From positions 1-37,470 of the IMG/VR virus record IMGVR_UViG_3300047551_001631: a DNA stretch of 37,470 nucleotides, one strand, 5' to 3'. The notes beneath the pieces are model-generated. The model was given only the letters and a program-made list of their open reading frames with translations. It was not told the DNA's origin and did not search any database. A program made the position numbers and the translations under genes. This document shows positions 11,294-17,711 of the stretch, in pieces. This DNA comes from a virus. Every line of letters begins with the position of its first letter. Position 1 is the first letter of the stretch.

Positions 11294-12121
11294 ATGGAAT
11301 ACGATACACAACTTAGGCGAATCTATGTTCGCCAGTCTTGGCTGGGAGATGTTCTTATTTGTCCCGAGCGGGCACGATTGGGTTTGCTGCATCCCGAGCG
11401 ACGGGAGGCGTCGGATGCCACAATTCTCGGGACGGCTACACATTCGGCGATAGAACACTGGTTGGGTTCTGAGAAGCCTGACTTCTCGGAGACGGTCGCC
11501 GTGGGTGTTAATGAGTGGCGTGGGCTGGCTGCAAAGCCGCACAGGTCGTCGTCTGGCATAAACCCTGATGCCGCCCCACGATTGATTGAGGCTATGACTT
11601 TGGCTTTCGTGGAGCAGATTTCACCGCAGGTGGAACGGGGTGGCGAAACCGAATACAAGTTCGCTGTCCCGACGGGCATCGTAATTGATGGCTGGGAGGT
11701 TTACCTCAAAGGAACAATTGATTACATTACGCCTAACGGCGTAATTTGGGATTGGAAAACTGCGAAGCGTGCTTACAATCAGCGCGATAAACAGACCCAC
11801 TCCGTGCAGGCATCTGTTTATGCTTGGGCTGGTGGCATCCTCGGCAAGGTGTCCGACCCGAACAATGTGGACTTTCGTTTCGGCGTAATGCTGAGACAAG
11901 AGAAGCCGAAAGGGCAAATCGTTCAGGTGTTTCGCACCGCTGAGCATCGCCAGTGGCTGGCGGCTCAGATTCGGTCCGTGGTGATTATGGCTCACGAACT
12001 GGACATTTCTCAACCGTGGCTCAAAAATGACCAAGGCAACCTGTGTTCAGCGAAATGGTGTGACCACTGGTCGTCCTGCAAAGGGGCGTTCATCAAGGAC
12101 GCCGAAGGCGACGACGAGTGA
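11294..12121 (+). CDS. Cas4/RecB-like PD-(D/E)XK nuclease with Fe-S cysteines
   Basis: A 275-residue protein. Motifs in order: C23 (LICPERARL); GTATHSAIEHW (46-56; H50 and E54 of motif I); LKGTIDYI (D143); IWDWKTAK (D153, K155 of the D..ExK core, here D-W-K); and QASVYAW (Q172, Y176). The C-terminal C251, C256 and C262 (CSAKWCDHWSSC) can join C23 as ligands of a 4Fe-4S cluster, as in Cas4 and AddB-type nucleases. Such phage enzymes act as exonucleases in replication or recombination. It is followed by replication genes and preceded by its own promoter-like sequence. Confidence 0.85.
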   Translation: MEYDTQLRRIYVRQSWLGDVLICPERARLGLLHPERREASDATILGTATHSAIEHWLGSEKPDFSETVAVGVNEWRGLAAKPHRSSSGINPDAAPRLIEAMTLAFVEQISPQVERGGETEYKFAVPTGIVIDGWEVYLKGTIDYITPNGVIWDWKTAKRAYNQRDKQTHSVQASVYAWAGGILGKVSDPNNVDFRFGVMLRQEKPKGQIVQVFRTAEHRQWLAAQIRSVVIMAHELDISQPWLKNDQGNLCSAKWCDHWSSCKGAFIKDAEGDDE

Positions 12122-12169
12122 GTTCACCACTTCCTCGTTGTCTCCGCTATGATGTTCGGCAGATGTTAA

Positions 12170-12230
12170 GGCTCCCTGTGCCCCACAGCGTGTGTTGTGT
12201 GGCGCTGTGGACGACCTCCCACAGGGAGCC
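12170..12230 (+). other. Composite stem-loop between nuclease and 150-aa gene
   Basis: An 11-bp outer stem (GGCTCCCTGTG, 12170-12180, with 12220-12230) encloses an 8-bp stem (CCACAGCG, 12183-12190, with CGCTGTGG, 12203-12210) and an unpaired ACGACCTCC. No T run follows. No known ribozyme core is visible. It holds the same position relative to the next gene as the hammerheads do elsewhere. Confidence 0.6.
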
Positions 12231-12257
12231 GATTTGTAATACCGCAATACCGAATAC

Positions 12258-12290
12258 CAACAACAACAACAACAAACACCTTGGAGGTGT
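12258..12290 (+). promoter_or_regulatory. CAA-repeat leader and SD-in-loop hairpin
   Basis: Six CAA-type repeats (about 12258-12275) form an unstructured linker. ACACCT (12276-12281) then pairs with AGGTGT (12285-12290), loop TGG. The SD GGAGG is 12283-12287 and the ATG is at 12294. CAA runs are known to keep leaders unfolded; that purpose here is inferred. Confidence 0.65.
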
Positions 12291-12293
12291 GTA

Positions 12294-12746
12294 ATGACAA
12301 TCAGTAAAGACCAATCCATCATCACGCAGGTGGCGGCTAAAATCGCCGCCGACCTGACCCCCAAGACCGAGGATGTGAACAAGAATGTCGCAGACTTCTT
12401 GGTTGCGTTTGAGGTCACGACCGAAGCGTTGCTCAAGGCGCACGGTATGTCGGCGATTACGACCGAACAGCAGTTCACCGAAGCGGTGACGCAGGTGTTC
12501 GGCGAGACGGCACCGACCACACCAGTTCAGATGCCACAAACGGCACCGCAGACTGGTGGCGGTTTCACCGTCCGCATCAAGGGCAAACAGCACGGACCTA
12601 TCCCCGAATGGTTGCCTGCCGCCTGTATGGCGAAGGGCGTGACCGAGGTGTGGGACAACCGTGACCGCTTGGCGGAGAATCCGAAGCGTCCGTGGTTTAA
12701 GTCCACGACTTCCGAGGATGCCTTCTGGGTACCTAGGAAGCGTTGA
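12294..12746 (+). CDS. Hypothetical protein of replication module
   Basis: A 150-residue protein. The N-terminal half is helical and acidic (DQSIITQVAAKIAADL, KNVADFLVAFEVTTEALL), then a proline/threonine linker (about 75-90). The C-terminal half is GFTVRIKGKQHGPIPEWLPA, VTEVWDNRDRLAENPKRPWF and AFWVPRKR, rich in aromatics and basic residues. It could be a single-strand DNA-binding or helicase-loading accessory, but no family signature is seen. It directly precedes the helicase and overlaps its leader. Confidence 0.7.
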   Translation: MTISKDQSIITQVAAKIAADLTPKTEDVNKNVADFLVAFEVTTEALLKAHGMSAITTEQQFTEAVTQVFGETAPTTPVQMPQTAPQTGGGFTVRIKGKQHGPIPEWLPAACMAKGVTEVWDNRDRLAENPKRPWFKSTTSEDAFWVPRKR

Positions 12747-12748
12747 TT

Positions 12749-13831
12749 ATGGCGCCCGATTACTCGGGGCGCTGGTCAGCATTGGGGCGGGGGGATGCAC
12801 TCCCCGCCCCTGATGCTGTAATCCCGTCCCATCAGTATTACAAACCGCTGGTTTCGGCGGCAGATGAGTTCGTGCATTGGGCGCAAACGCCCGAGGAGCG
12901 TGTCTACTTGGGATTTCCTGAGATTGATACGCAGATGCGTGGTATCGCCCCGTCCGAGATGTGTCTGATTAACGGCTACAGCCATTCAGGTAAGACGCTG
13001 TTTTTGATGCAGATTCTGAACACGAACAAGTCCAAGCCCGTAATCTATTTCTGTCCTGATGAGCCACGCCAATTGACGCTAATCAAACTGGCGTGTGTCA
13101 CCCACGGCGTGGACGCAAACCTGCTGGAGCAGGAAGTGTCCGAAGGCAAGTCTCACGCAATTGAGATGTTGCGGTCTACCGCTACTCGGGATTATCCGAA
13201 TCTTGCCGTATTTGACCAGACGATGAGTCTGGCAGATATGGAACGCGCTTTGTCTGAGGTTCGGGAAATGTGGGGTCAGCCGTCGCTAATGGTGTTTGAC
13301 TACTTGGAGTTGCTCACTGGCGGGGGCGAGGATGTCCCATCCAAAGCGAACACTCTCAAGGCTTTCGGCAAACGCCATAATGTACCGCTGCTGGTGCTGC
13401 ACCAGTCGTCACGCACCGCTGGTGCGGACGGACGCAGACAAACAATCTCGTCTGGTGCGTATGGTGGCGAACAGCAGGCGACGCACATAATCGGTGTGCG
13501 ACGCAAACGGTTTGAGATTGAGGCGCAGATTCGGGAGATTGAGGAGAAGTTGGACAAGTCCACCAACTCCGAGCGTCTGCTGGAGCGTATGGACACACTC
13601 AAGTGGATGCACCGTATCCACCTGCACACACTGACCGTCAATCTGGTGAAATGTAAGCGCCCTGCGTCCGTGTTGCTGGACGATATGGATTATGAAATTG
13701 AGTTCGGCACTGGTCGGCTCAAGCGCCTACAGGACAATCATCTGCCGTCGCAGTTCGCTGTTGACGAATCGCAGGCGGCGACAATCGTGGAGCAACCACG
13801 GCTGGAGATGGTCAATATGGAGGAATGGTGA
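12749..13831 (+). CDS. RecA-fold replicative helicase (DnaB-like)
   Basis: A 360-residue protein. I start it at ATG 12749, with CTAGGAAG as SD. Core motifs: GYSHSGKT (Walker A, 76-83), FCPDEP (catalytic-type E105), MVFDYLELL (Walker B, D184) and VPLLVLHQSSR (H218/Q219, the DnaB motif 3 position). A coiled-coil-like insertion (about 250-280, EIEEKLDKSTNSERLLERMD) and a C-terminal strand region follow. It lacks the DnaB N-terminal primase-binding domain. With the following primase it probably forms the replication fork unit. It overlaps the primase start by one base. Confidence 0.8.
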   Translation: MAPDYSGRWSALGRGDALPAPDAVIPSHQYYKPLVSAADEFVHWAQTPEERVYLGFPEIDTQMRGIAPSEMCLINGYSHSGKTLFLMQILNTNKSKPVIYFCPDEPRQLTLIKLACVTHGVDANLLEQEVSEGKSHAIEMLRSTATRDYPNLAVFDQTMSLADMERALSEVREMWGQPSLMVFDYLELLTGGGEDVPSKANTLKAFGKRHNVPLLVLHQSSRTAGADGRRQTISSGAYGGEQQATHIIGVRRKRFEIEAQIREIEEKLDKSTNSERLLERMDTLKWMHRIHLHTLTVNLVKCKRPASVLLDDMDYEIEFGTGRLKRLQDNHLPSQFAVDESQAATIVEQPRLEMVNMEEW

Positions 13832-14736
13832 TGACAACCGAAACGATGCTTGACTCCCGTTTCGCATCCCTGTTTCGGGGGCGTACCGACGCATACGGCT
13901 CGGAGGAGGGTGGCTGTGTCAAACAATCTGTCACCCTTGAGTTGTTCGGCGACCACCTGCTCGGCGGTGAACCTATCGGTATCTATCCGCTGTACAAGTC
14001 TGGTGGCGAATGGATGTGCGTGTGGGGTTGCTCCGACATTGATGTGGACGACATAAACGCCGCACTGTCAATCAAGGAGGCGTTGGGTGCCGCTGGTGTG
14101 ACCGCATTCGTGGAACGCTCACGCTCCAAAGGATACCACATTTGGGTCTTTGCTGACCAGCCTGTGCCTGCCGCCGCAATGCGGCGTATGTTCCTGTGCG
14201 CCCATCAGGTAGCCGAATATCCAGCCCGTGAGGTCAATCCGAAACAAGAATCATTGTCGGATGGACAGTTCGGCAATTATGTTCGGTTGCCGTATTGGAA
14301 CGCCTCTGACAAGTCGGCGATACATCGCCGTGTGCTGACCGACGACCTGACCCCGATGCCGTTGGCAGAGTTCATCGGTCGTGCCTACGCCACCAAGACA
14401 CCTGCGGAGACAATCAAACGGCTCGCTGGCTACTGGAAACCGCCAACACCACAGCGTCAGGTGCGCGTTGACCTGAATGTGCCCGAGTCGCTGGCTGACG
14501 CACTCCGCCTGCTGTCTCCGCTTGGGAAAGTTATCTGGCGTGACGGTCCGCTCCCCGAGCGTGACCGCTCCAGCACACTGACGAAACTGGCGTACGAATG
14601 CGTCAAATCAGGTATGTCCCCATCCGAATGCAAGGTCGTTCTTGTGGACGCTGACAGGCGGTGGGGCAAGTACCATCTCCGCCGTAACGGCGACTTAGAG
14701 ATTGACAAACTTGTAGTCAGGGTGTTCTCACGATGA
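13831..14736 (+). CDS. Archaeo-eukaryotic-type primase (PrimPol-like)
   Basis: A 301-residue protein. ATG 13831 is seven bases after GGAGG. Motif I CSDIDVDD (D69, D71) supplies metal-binding aspartates. Motif II is SRSKGYHIWVF (S99, H103), and the third region is REVNPKQ followed by GNYVRLPYW (148-156). This is the AEP/PrimPol pattern found in phages and in TOTE-type conflict systems. The C-terminal third (about 220-301) is helical. It synthesises primers for the helicase-driven fork. No DNA polymerase gene follows, so extension probably relies on the host unless this enzyme itself polymerises. Confidence 0.85.
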   Translation: MTTETMLDSRFASLFRGRTDAYGSEEGGCVKQSVTLELFGDHLLGGEPIGIYPLYKSGGEWMCVWGCSDIDVDDINAALSIKEALGAAGVTAFVERSRSKGYHIWVFADQPVPAAAMRRMFLCAHQVAEYPAREVNPKQESLSDGQFGNYVRLPYWNASDKSAIHRRVLTDDLTPMPLAEFIGRAYATKTPAETIKRLAGYWKPPTPQRQVRVDLNVPESLADALRLLSPLGKVIWRDGPLPERDRSSTLTKLAYECVKSGMSPSECKVVLVDADRRWGKYHLRRNGDLEIDKLVVRVFSR

Positions 14737-14957
14737 TAATGCCCTACATCCTCAGCATAATCGGCGTCACAGCCTTGTGGCTTATCGGTCGCAAGTTGTG
14801 GTGGGGCTGGCTTATTGCGTGGGGAAACGAATGCTTGTGGGTGGCGTTCGCCTTATCAACACAACAATACGGTTTCATACTCGGCGCTGCCGTGTACGGA
14901 ACCATCAATATGGCTAACGCCATTATGTGGAGACGAGATGCGAAAACAAAAAAATAA
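14733..14957 (+). CDS. Membrane protein (hypothetical)
   Basis: A 74-residue protein with two or three hydrophobic segments: IMPYILSIIGVTALWLIG, WGWLIAWGNECLWVAFAL and YGFILGAAVYGTINMANAIM. The tryptophan-rich pattern resembles small phage membrane proteins of unknown role. It overlaps the primase stop by four bases (ATGA) and the RusA gene by 20, so it is coupled to replication genes. Confidence 0.7.
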   Translation: MIMPYILSIIGVTALWLIGRKLWWGWLIAWGNECLWVAFALSTQQYGFILGAAVYGTINMANAIMWRRDAKTKK

Positions 14958-15309
14958 ACAATCGTTTATTGACGGGGTGACGGTGTTTGTGCCACATAAA
15001 CCCGTCCCCAAGGGGCGACCGCGTATGACACGCCGTGGGCGTGTATTCACCCCCAAACGCACCTTGGATGCCGAGGCGCTGGTCCGTGAAGCGTGGGGCG
15101 ACAACCCCAAGTTCACGGGCACCGTCGGCGTAGTAATGCTGTTGGGCACAGACGGAACTTTGATTACGGTGTTCCCGCACGAATCAGAAACCCAGAAACT
15201 ACGCGGCGACATTGACAACTATGTGAAAACGATTATGGACGGACTAAACGGCAAGGCTTGGGATGACGACAAGCAAGTAACTTATCTCGTTGCGGAAAAG
15301 GGTGCGTGA
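14938..15309 (+). CDS. rusA: RusA-family Holliday junction resolvase
   Basis: A 123-residue protein. Conserved features: VPKGRPRMTRRGRVFTPKRT (25-42, DNA-binding loop) and GDIDNYVKTIMDGLNGKAWDD (90-110) with catalytic-type aspartates D91, D93, D101, D109 and D110. RusA enzymes resolve four-way junctions, here probably replication or recombination intermediates before packaging. The ATG follows a GGAG SD inside the upstream gene. Length is typical of the family. Confidence 0.9.
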   Translation: MRKQKNKQSFIDGVTVFVPHKPVPKGRPRMTRRGRVFTPKRTLDAEALVREAWGDNPKFTGTVGVVMLLGTDGTLITVFPHESETQKLRGDIDNYVKTIMDGLNGKAWDDDKQVTYLVAEKGA

Positions 15310-15752
15310 TGGGCAAGTTCTCAGACTTTGATTTGCCAGCCCGCAAGTTTGACTTCCGCAAAGATTTGGCTTACGGTCAGCAAGGCGAAAAACTGGTGTC
15401 CGATTTCTTGGATGCAATGGAATCGGGTTCATTTGAGGTTAAAACCGACAGGTATCGGAACGGTCGGATGGTGATTGAGATGGAACAGAATCCTCGCCGC
15501 AAAGGCGAATGGATACCGTCAGGTCTTCAGGTAACCCAAGCCAAATGGTGGGTGTATGTGTTCACGCTGGATGGCGCGTTTATTATGGTTTCTGTTGACC
15601 GCATTAAACGGTACATTGCGCAGCGACAACTCGGACCGAAGGAATACAAGGAGTTTGCGCGAGGGTCGCAAAACCCGTCGCGTGGCTTCCTGTTGGAAGC
15701 CGCCGATGTTGCGGACTTAATGACCAGCCCTGATTACGACGATGAAGTATGA
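15309..15752 (+). CDS. Nuclease-like protein (PD-(D/E)XK type)
   Basis: A 147-residue protein starting MGKFSDFDLPARKFDFRKDL. GQQGEKLVSDFLDA followed by FEVKTDRYRNGRMVIEMEQN gives an E ... E-x-K ... E layout, as in PD-(D/E)XK phage endonucleases; WIPSGLQVTQAKWWVYVF supplies the last strand and helix. Catalysis is inferred from motif order. Its start overlaps the RusA stop by one base and its end overlaps the next gene. Confidence 0.65.
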   Translation: MGKFSDFDLPARKFDFRKDLAYGQQGEKLVSDFLDAMESGSFEVKTDRYRNGRMVIEMEQNPRRKGEWIPSGLQVTQAKWWVYVFTLDGAFIMVSVDRIKRYIAQRQLGPKEYKEFARGSQNPSRGFLLEAADVADLMTSPDYDDEV

Positions 15753-16065
15753 ACCAATTTCACCCGTCGGTAGGGATTTCTTTGAGCGTCTTATGCAACC
15801 GTTCTCGCCCGACGAGACGGACACAGATTGGGAACTAGTTGACATTGTCTCCGCCGCATACGATAAACTAAGCGACGACGACAAACAGGTTCTGCACGAA
15901 GTGTTCTATGCGCGCTCTACATATGAGGAAACAGCCGAAAATATCGGCATCAAAGCAAAGTCTCACGCTTGGCGAAAAACTCACCGAGCATTGGGAAACC
16001 TCCGCAACAATCTCGTTGCGGACGACAACTTCAGGAGGAAATATGGTCAGAAATACTTGGAATGA
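15742..16065 (+). CDS. Sigma-70 region 4-like protein
   Basis: A 107-residue protein. Residues about 40-92 (LSDDDKQVLHEVFYARSTYE followed by ETAENIGI and KTHRALGNLRNNL) match a sigma region 4 helix-turn-helix that binds -35 elements. The N-terminal 40 residues are short and acidic, with no region 2, so it is more a regulator or partial sigma-like factor than a complete sigma. It could redirect host polymerase to late promoters (inference). Confidence 0.65.
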   Translation: MKYEPISPVGRDFFERLMQPFSPDETDTDWELVDIVSAAYDKLSDDDKQVLHEVFYARSTYEETAENIGIKAKSHAWRKTHRALGNLRNNLVADDNFRRKYGQKYLE

Positions 16066-16543
16066 TGCCTGCGCAGATGCGCTGGCTACCCTCAGGCAAC
16101 TAAACAGAATCGTGCCAGTTGGGGAAACCGACACACGGTCGTTCTCAAATGTTAACAACACGCTCGGCGAGTTCGTTCGCAACGGCTCCAGCCACACCGA
16201 AGTTGCGGTCGGGGCAATGAGTCACGCCGCCGTAATCGCCCTGCGCACCTTGGGTGCGCTCGGCTATCCCGTGGACTACGAGGAACTACACAGTTTGCTG
16301 TGCCGCAAGCAACACGACTACGGACACAAAAACATAGACAACTTCGGGATGATTGGTGTAGCCGTCAGAATCTGCGACAAAATCGCTCGCGCAGACAACC
16401 TGCTCAAACGGGAACAGAACGCAGTCAAAGACGAAACGATAGTGGACACCTACACGGACATCATCGGCTACGCAGTAATCGCCCTGATGTTGGATAAAGA
16501 AACCTTCTATCTGCCGCTGGAGGACGCCGATTATGTCCGATAA
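16043..16543 (+). CDS. MazG-like / DUF1599-type protein
   Basis: A 166-residue protein with an excellent SD (AGGAGG) 5 bases before ATG 16043. The C-terminal half (about 85-160) has LLCRKQHDYGHKNIDNFG, then GVAVRICDKIARADNLLKRE and ETIVDTYTDIIGYAVIALML. This is the layout of DUF1599 and MazG-like all-alpha nucleotide pyrophosphohydrolases, with acidic and asparagine residues for metal and nucleotide binding. The N-terminal half is unassigned. Likely role: adjusting nucleotide pools or removing modified nucleotides. Confidence 0.7.
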   Translation: MVRNTWNDACADALATLRQLNRIVPVGETDTRSFSNVNNTLGEFVRNGSSHTEVAVGAMSHAAVIALRTLGALGYPVDYEELHSLLCRKQHDYGHKNIDNFGMIGVAVRICDKIARADNLLKREQNAVKDETIVDTYTDIIGYAVIALMLDKETFYLPLEDADYVR

Positions 16544-16736
16544 GTACGGCGAAACAGGCAAAGAATACTCTTTCGGGAACGCCCAAATCAAGATTGATGA
16601 CGAGTTTATTATCGCAACCATACTCGCCATCGTGGGTGTGCTGACGGTACACATTCAGGGATTTGACGAACAAACATCACAGACTGCGGCAAGGATTTAT
16701 GAAGCAATCAAACAACAAAATAAGCAAAACTCCTGA
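16533..16736 (+). CDS. Hypothetical protein, 67 aa
   Basis: Starts MSDKYGETGKEYSFGNAQIK. A hydrophobic stretch (FIIATILAIVGVLTVHI) may be a membrane span or buried helix; the end is polar (KQQNKQNS). It overlaps both neighbours. No function recognised. Confidence 0.55.
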   Translation: MSDKYGETGKEYSFGNAQIKIDDEFIIATILAIVGVLTVHIQGFDEQTSQTAARIYEAIKQQNKQNS

Positions 16737-16887
16737 ATGTTTCGTCGCAGACTTGGACACATTCTGCGCCGTGCTGGACGCAATAATCGCAGAAGCAAAG
16801 CCCGTGTTGCCTATGGCGCGGGTCGCCGACTTGGAACAAGCAAAGTTGAGTATCGCCGCATTAAAGAAACACAGGGGAGAAAAATGA
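16699..16887 (+). CDS. Hypothetical protein, 62 aa
   Basis: Starts MKQSNNKISKTPECFVADLD, followed by a helical LDAIIAEAKPVLPMARVADL and LEQAKLSIAALKK. It resembles a short helical hairpin. The long overlap with the preceding gene (38 bases) and four bases with the next fit the crowded end of the early unit. No function recognised. Confidence 0.5.
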   Translation: MKQSNNKISKTPECFVADLDTFCAVLDAIIAEAKPVLPMARVADLEQAKLSIAALKKHRGEK

Positions 16888-17147
16888 TTCGTGACAACGA
16901 CGACGACGATTCGTTCATAAGCCCCGAAGATTTAGCGGAAATGTCCGCCCGATTCTCGGGCATCATCCGCGATGCGGACGCAGGATACATTATGGAATTC
17001 GTCATCTCCCGTGGCGACGCCAAAGAAGTTGTCGCCCTGTGGGACGCCGCAATCCGTGGCGACGAACTCGCCACGGCTTTATGTCTGGCAGAATACGGGA
17101 AAATTATGCGCGAACTAAAACGCGCCCTGAAGCGAGACGACGACTAA
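16884..17147 (+). CDS. Acidic hypothetical protein, last early gene
   Basis: An 87-residue protein starting MIRDNDDDDSFISPEDLAEM, with helical IRDADAGYIMEFVIS and EVVALWDAAIRGDELATALC, ending LKRALKRDDD. ATG 16884 overlaps the previous stop. The final three codons lie in the palindrome at 17136-17155 shared with the convergent late gene. Function unknown. Confidence 0.65.
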   Translation: MIRDNDDDDSFISPEDLAEMSARFSGIIRDADAGYIMEFVISRGDAKEVVALWDAAIRGDELATALCLAEYGKIMRELKRALKRDDD

Positions 17148-17155
17148 TCGTCGTC
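17136..17155. terminator. Palindrome at convergent gene ends
   Basis: GACGACGA (17136-17143) and TCGTCGTC (17148-17155) form an 8-bp stem with loop CTAA. The plus-strand TAA and minus-strand TAG stops both use the loop. It lacks a T run on either side, so it may be a bidirectional roadblock or RNA end structure rather than a classic terminator. Confidence 0.5.
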
Positions 17156-17248
17156 ATCCTCGTCCTCCAACTGGTCACAATACACATCCCGCGAATGCGG
17201 GACGCTTTTGTTCTTTAGGCAGTGACAAACCTCAACGGAGTCGTTCAT
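17144..17248 (-). CDS. Short Cys-containing acidic-tailed protein
   Basis: A 34-residue frame, MNDSVEVCHCLKNKSVPHSR ending CDQLEDEDDDD. It has C-x-C, a histidine and a later C, which could bind zinc. A longer in-frame extension upstream overlaps the M15 gene and looks non-coding, so I take ATG 17248. The SD is weak. It would be the last gene of the late arm. Confidence 0.35.
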   Translation of the reverse strand: MNDSVEVCHCLKNKSVPHSRDVYCDQLEDEDDDD

Positions 17249-17711
17249 CAACACGGGTGTTGTTGCCCCAATCTTTTTTGGTTGTCTCAATATGCAACCA
17301 ACGCGCCCACGACGCACCCATCTCATTTTTTTCGGTCTGCGCTTTCCAACCACGGCGACCACCCTCACGAACCGAACGCCAAATACGGCACCCGTAGTAG
17401 TCGTGAATAGCCTGAATACCGAGTTCCTCCGAGTTCTCAATCAACCACGGCAACACCTCATCCACAACCCGCTGTCTATGCCCAACAGTATCCCCATACC
17501 GCCAATCCAATGCCGCACCAAACGAATGCGAACTCGGCGCAGTCCCGTGCCGAATCGGACGCTTAACAAATATGCCCACATTCGTCCCACCCCACCGCTT
17601 CACCAACGCATCATTGATGGCAACCAAATTCGGTGACGCTTTGCGGAACCGAACATAATCAGCCGCCACAGGCTTCTGCCAATCGTGAAAACGAGTCTTG
17701 TTCTCAGCCAT
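17232..17711 (-). CDS. M15-family peptidase (endolysin-type)
   Basis: A 159-residue protein. SSHSFGAALDW (60-70) carries the SxHxxGxAxD zinc motif (H62, D69), and WARWLHIE (135-142) supplies the final H140 and E142. This is the VanY / L-alanyl-D-glutamate or D-Ala-D-Ala peptidase fold used in phage endolysins. It cleaves peptidoglycan cross-bridges for lysis or, given its place after the virion genes, possibly for entry. ATG 17711 is seven bases after AGGAG and overlaps the stop of the 1891-aa gene. Confidence 0.85.
   Translation of the reverse strand: MAENKTRFHDWQKPVAADYVRFRKASPNLVAINDALVKRWGGTNVGIFVKRPIRHGTAPSSHSFGAALDWRYGDTVGHRQRVVDEVLPWLIENSEELGIQAIHDYYGCRIWRSVREGGRRGWKAQTEKNEMGASWARWLHIETTKKDWGNNTRVDERLR

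Noticed and set aside
13056-13065. CTGATGAG hammerhead core word
   Set aside because: It lies in the helicase coding sequence with no GAAA partner strand, helix III or cleavage triplet in the right arrangement.
17249-17440. Upstream extension of the 34-aa late frame
   Set aside because: It lies wholly inside the M15 peptidase gene in another frame and has Arg/Val-rich composition with no SD. Only the part from ATG 17248 is kept.
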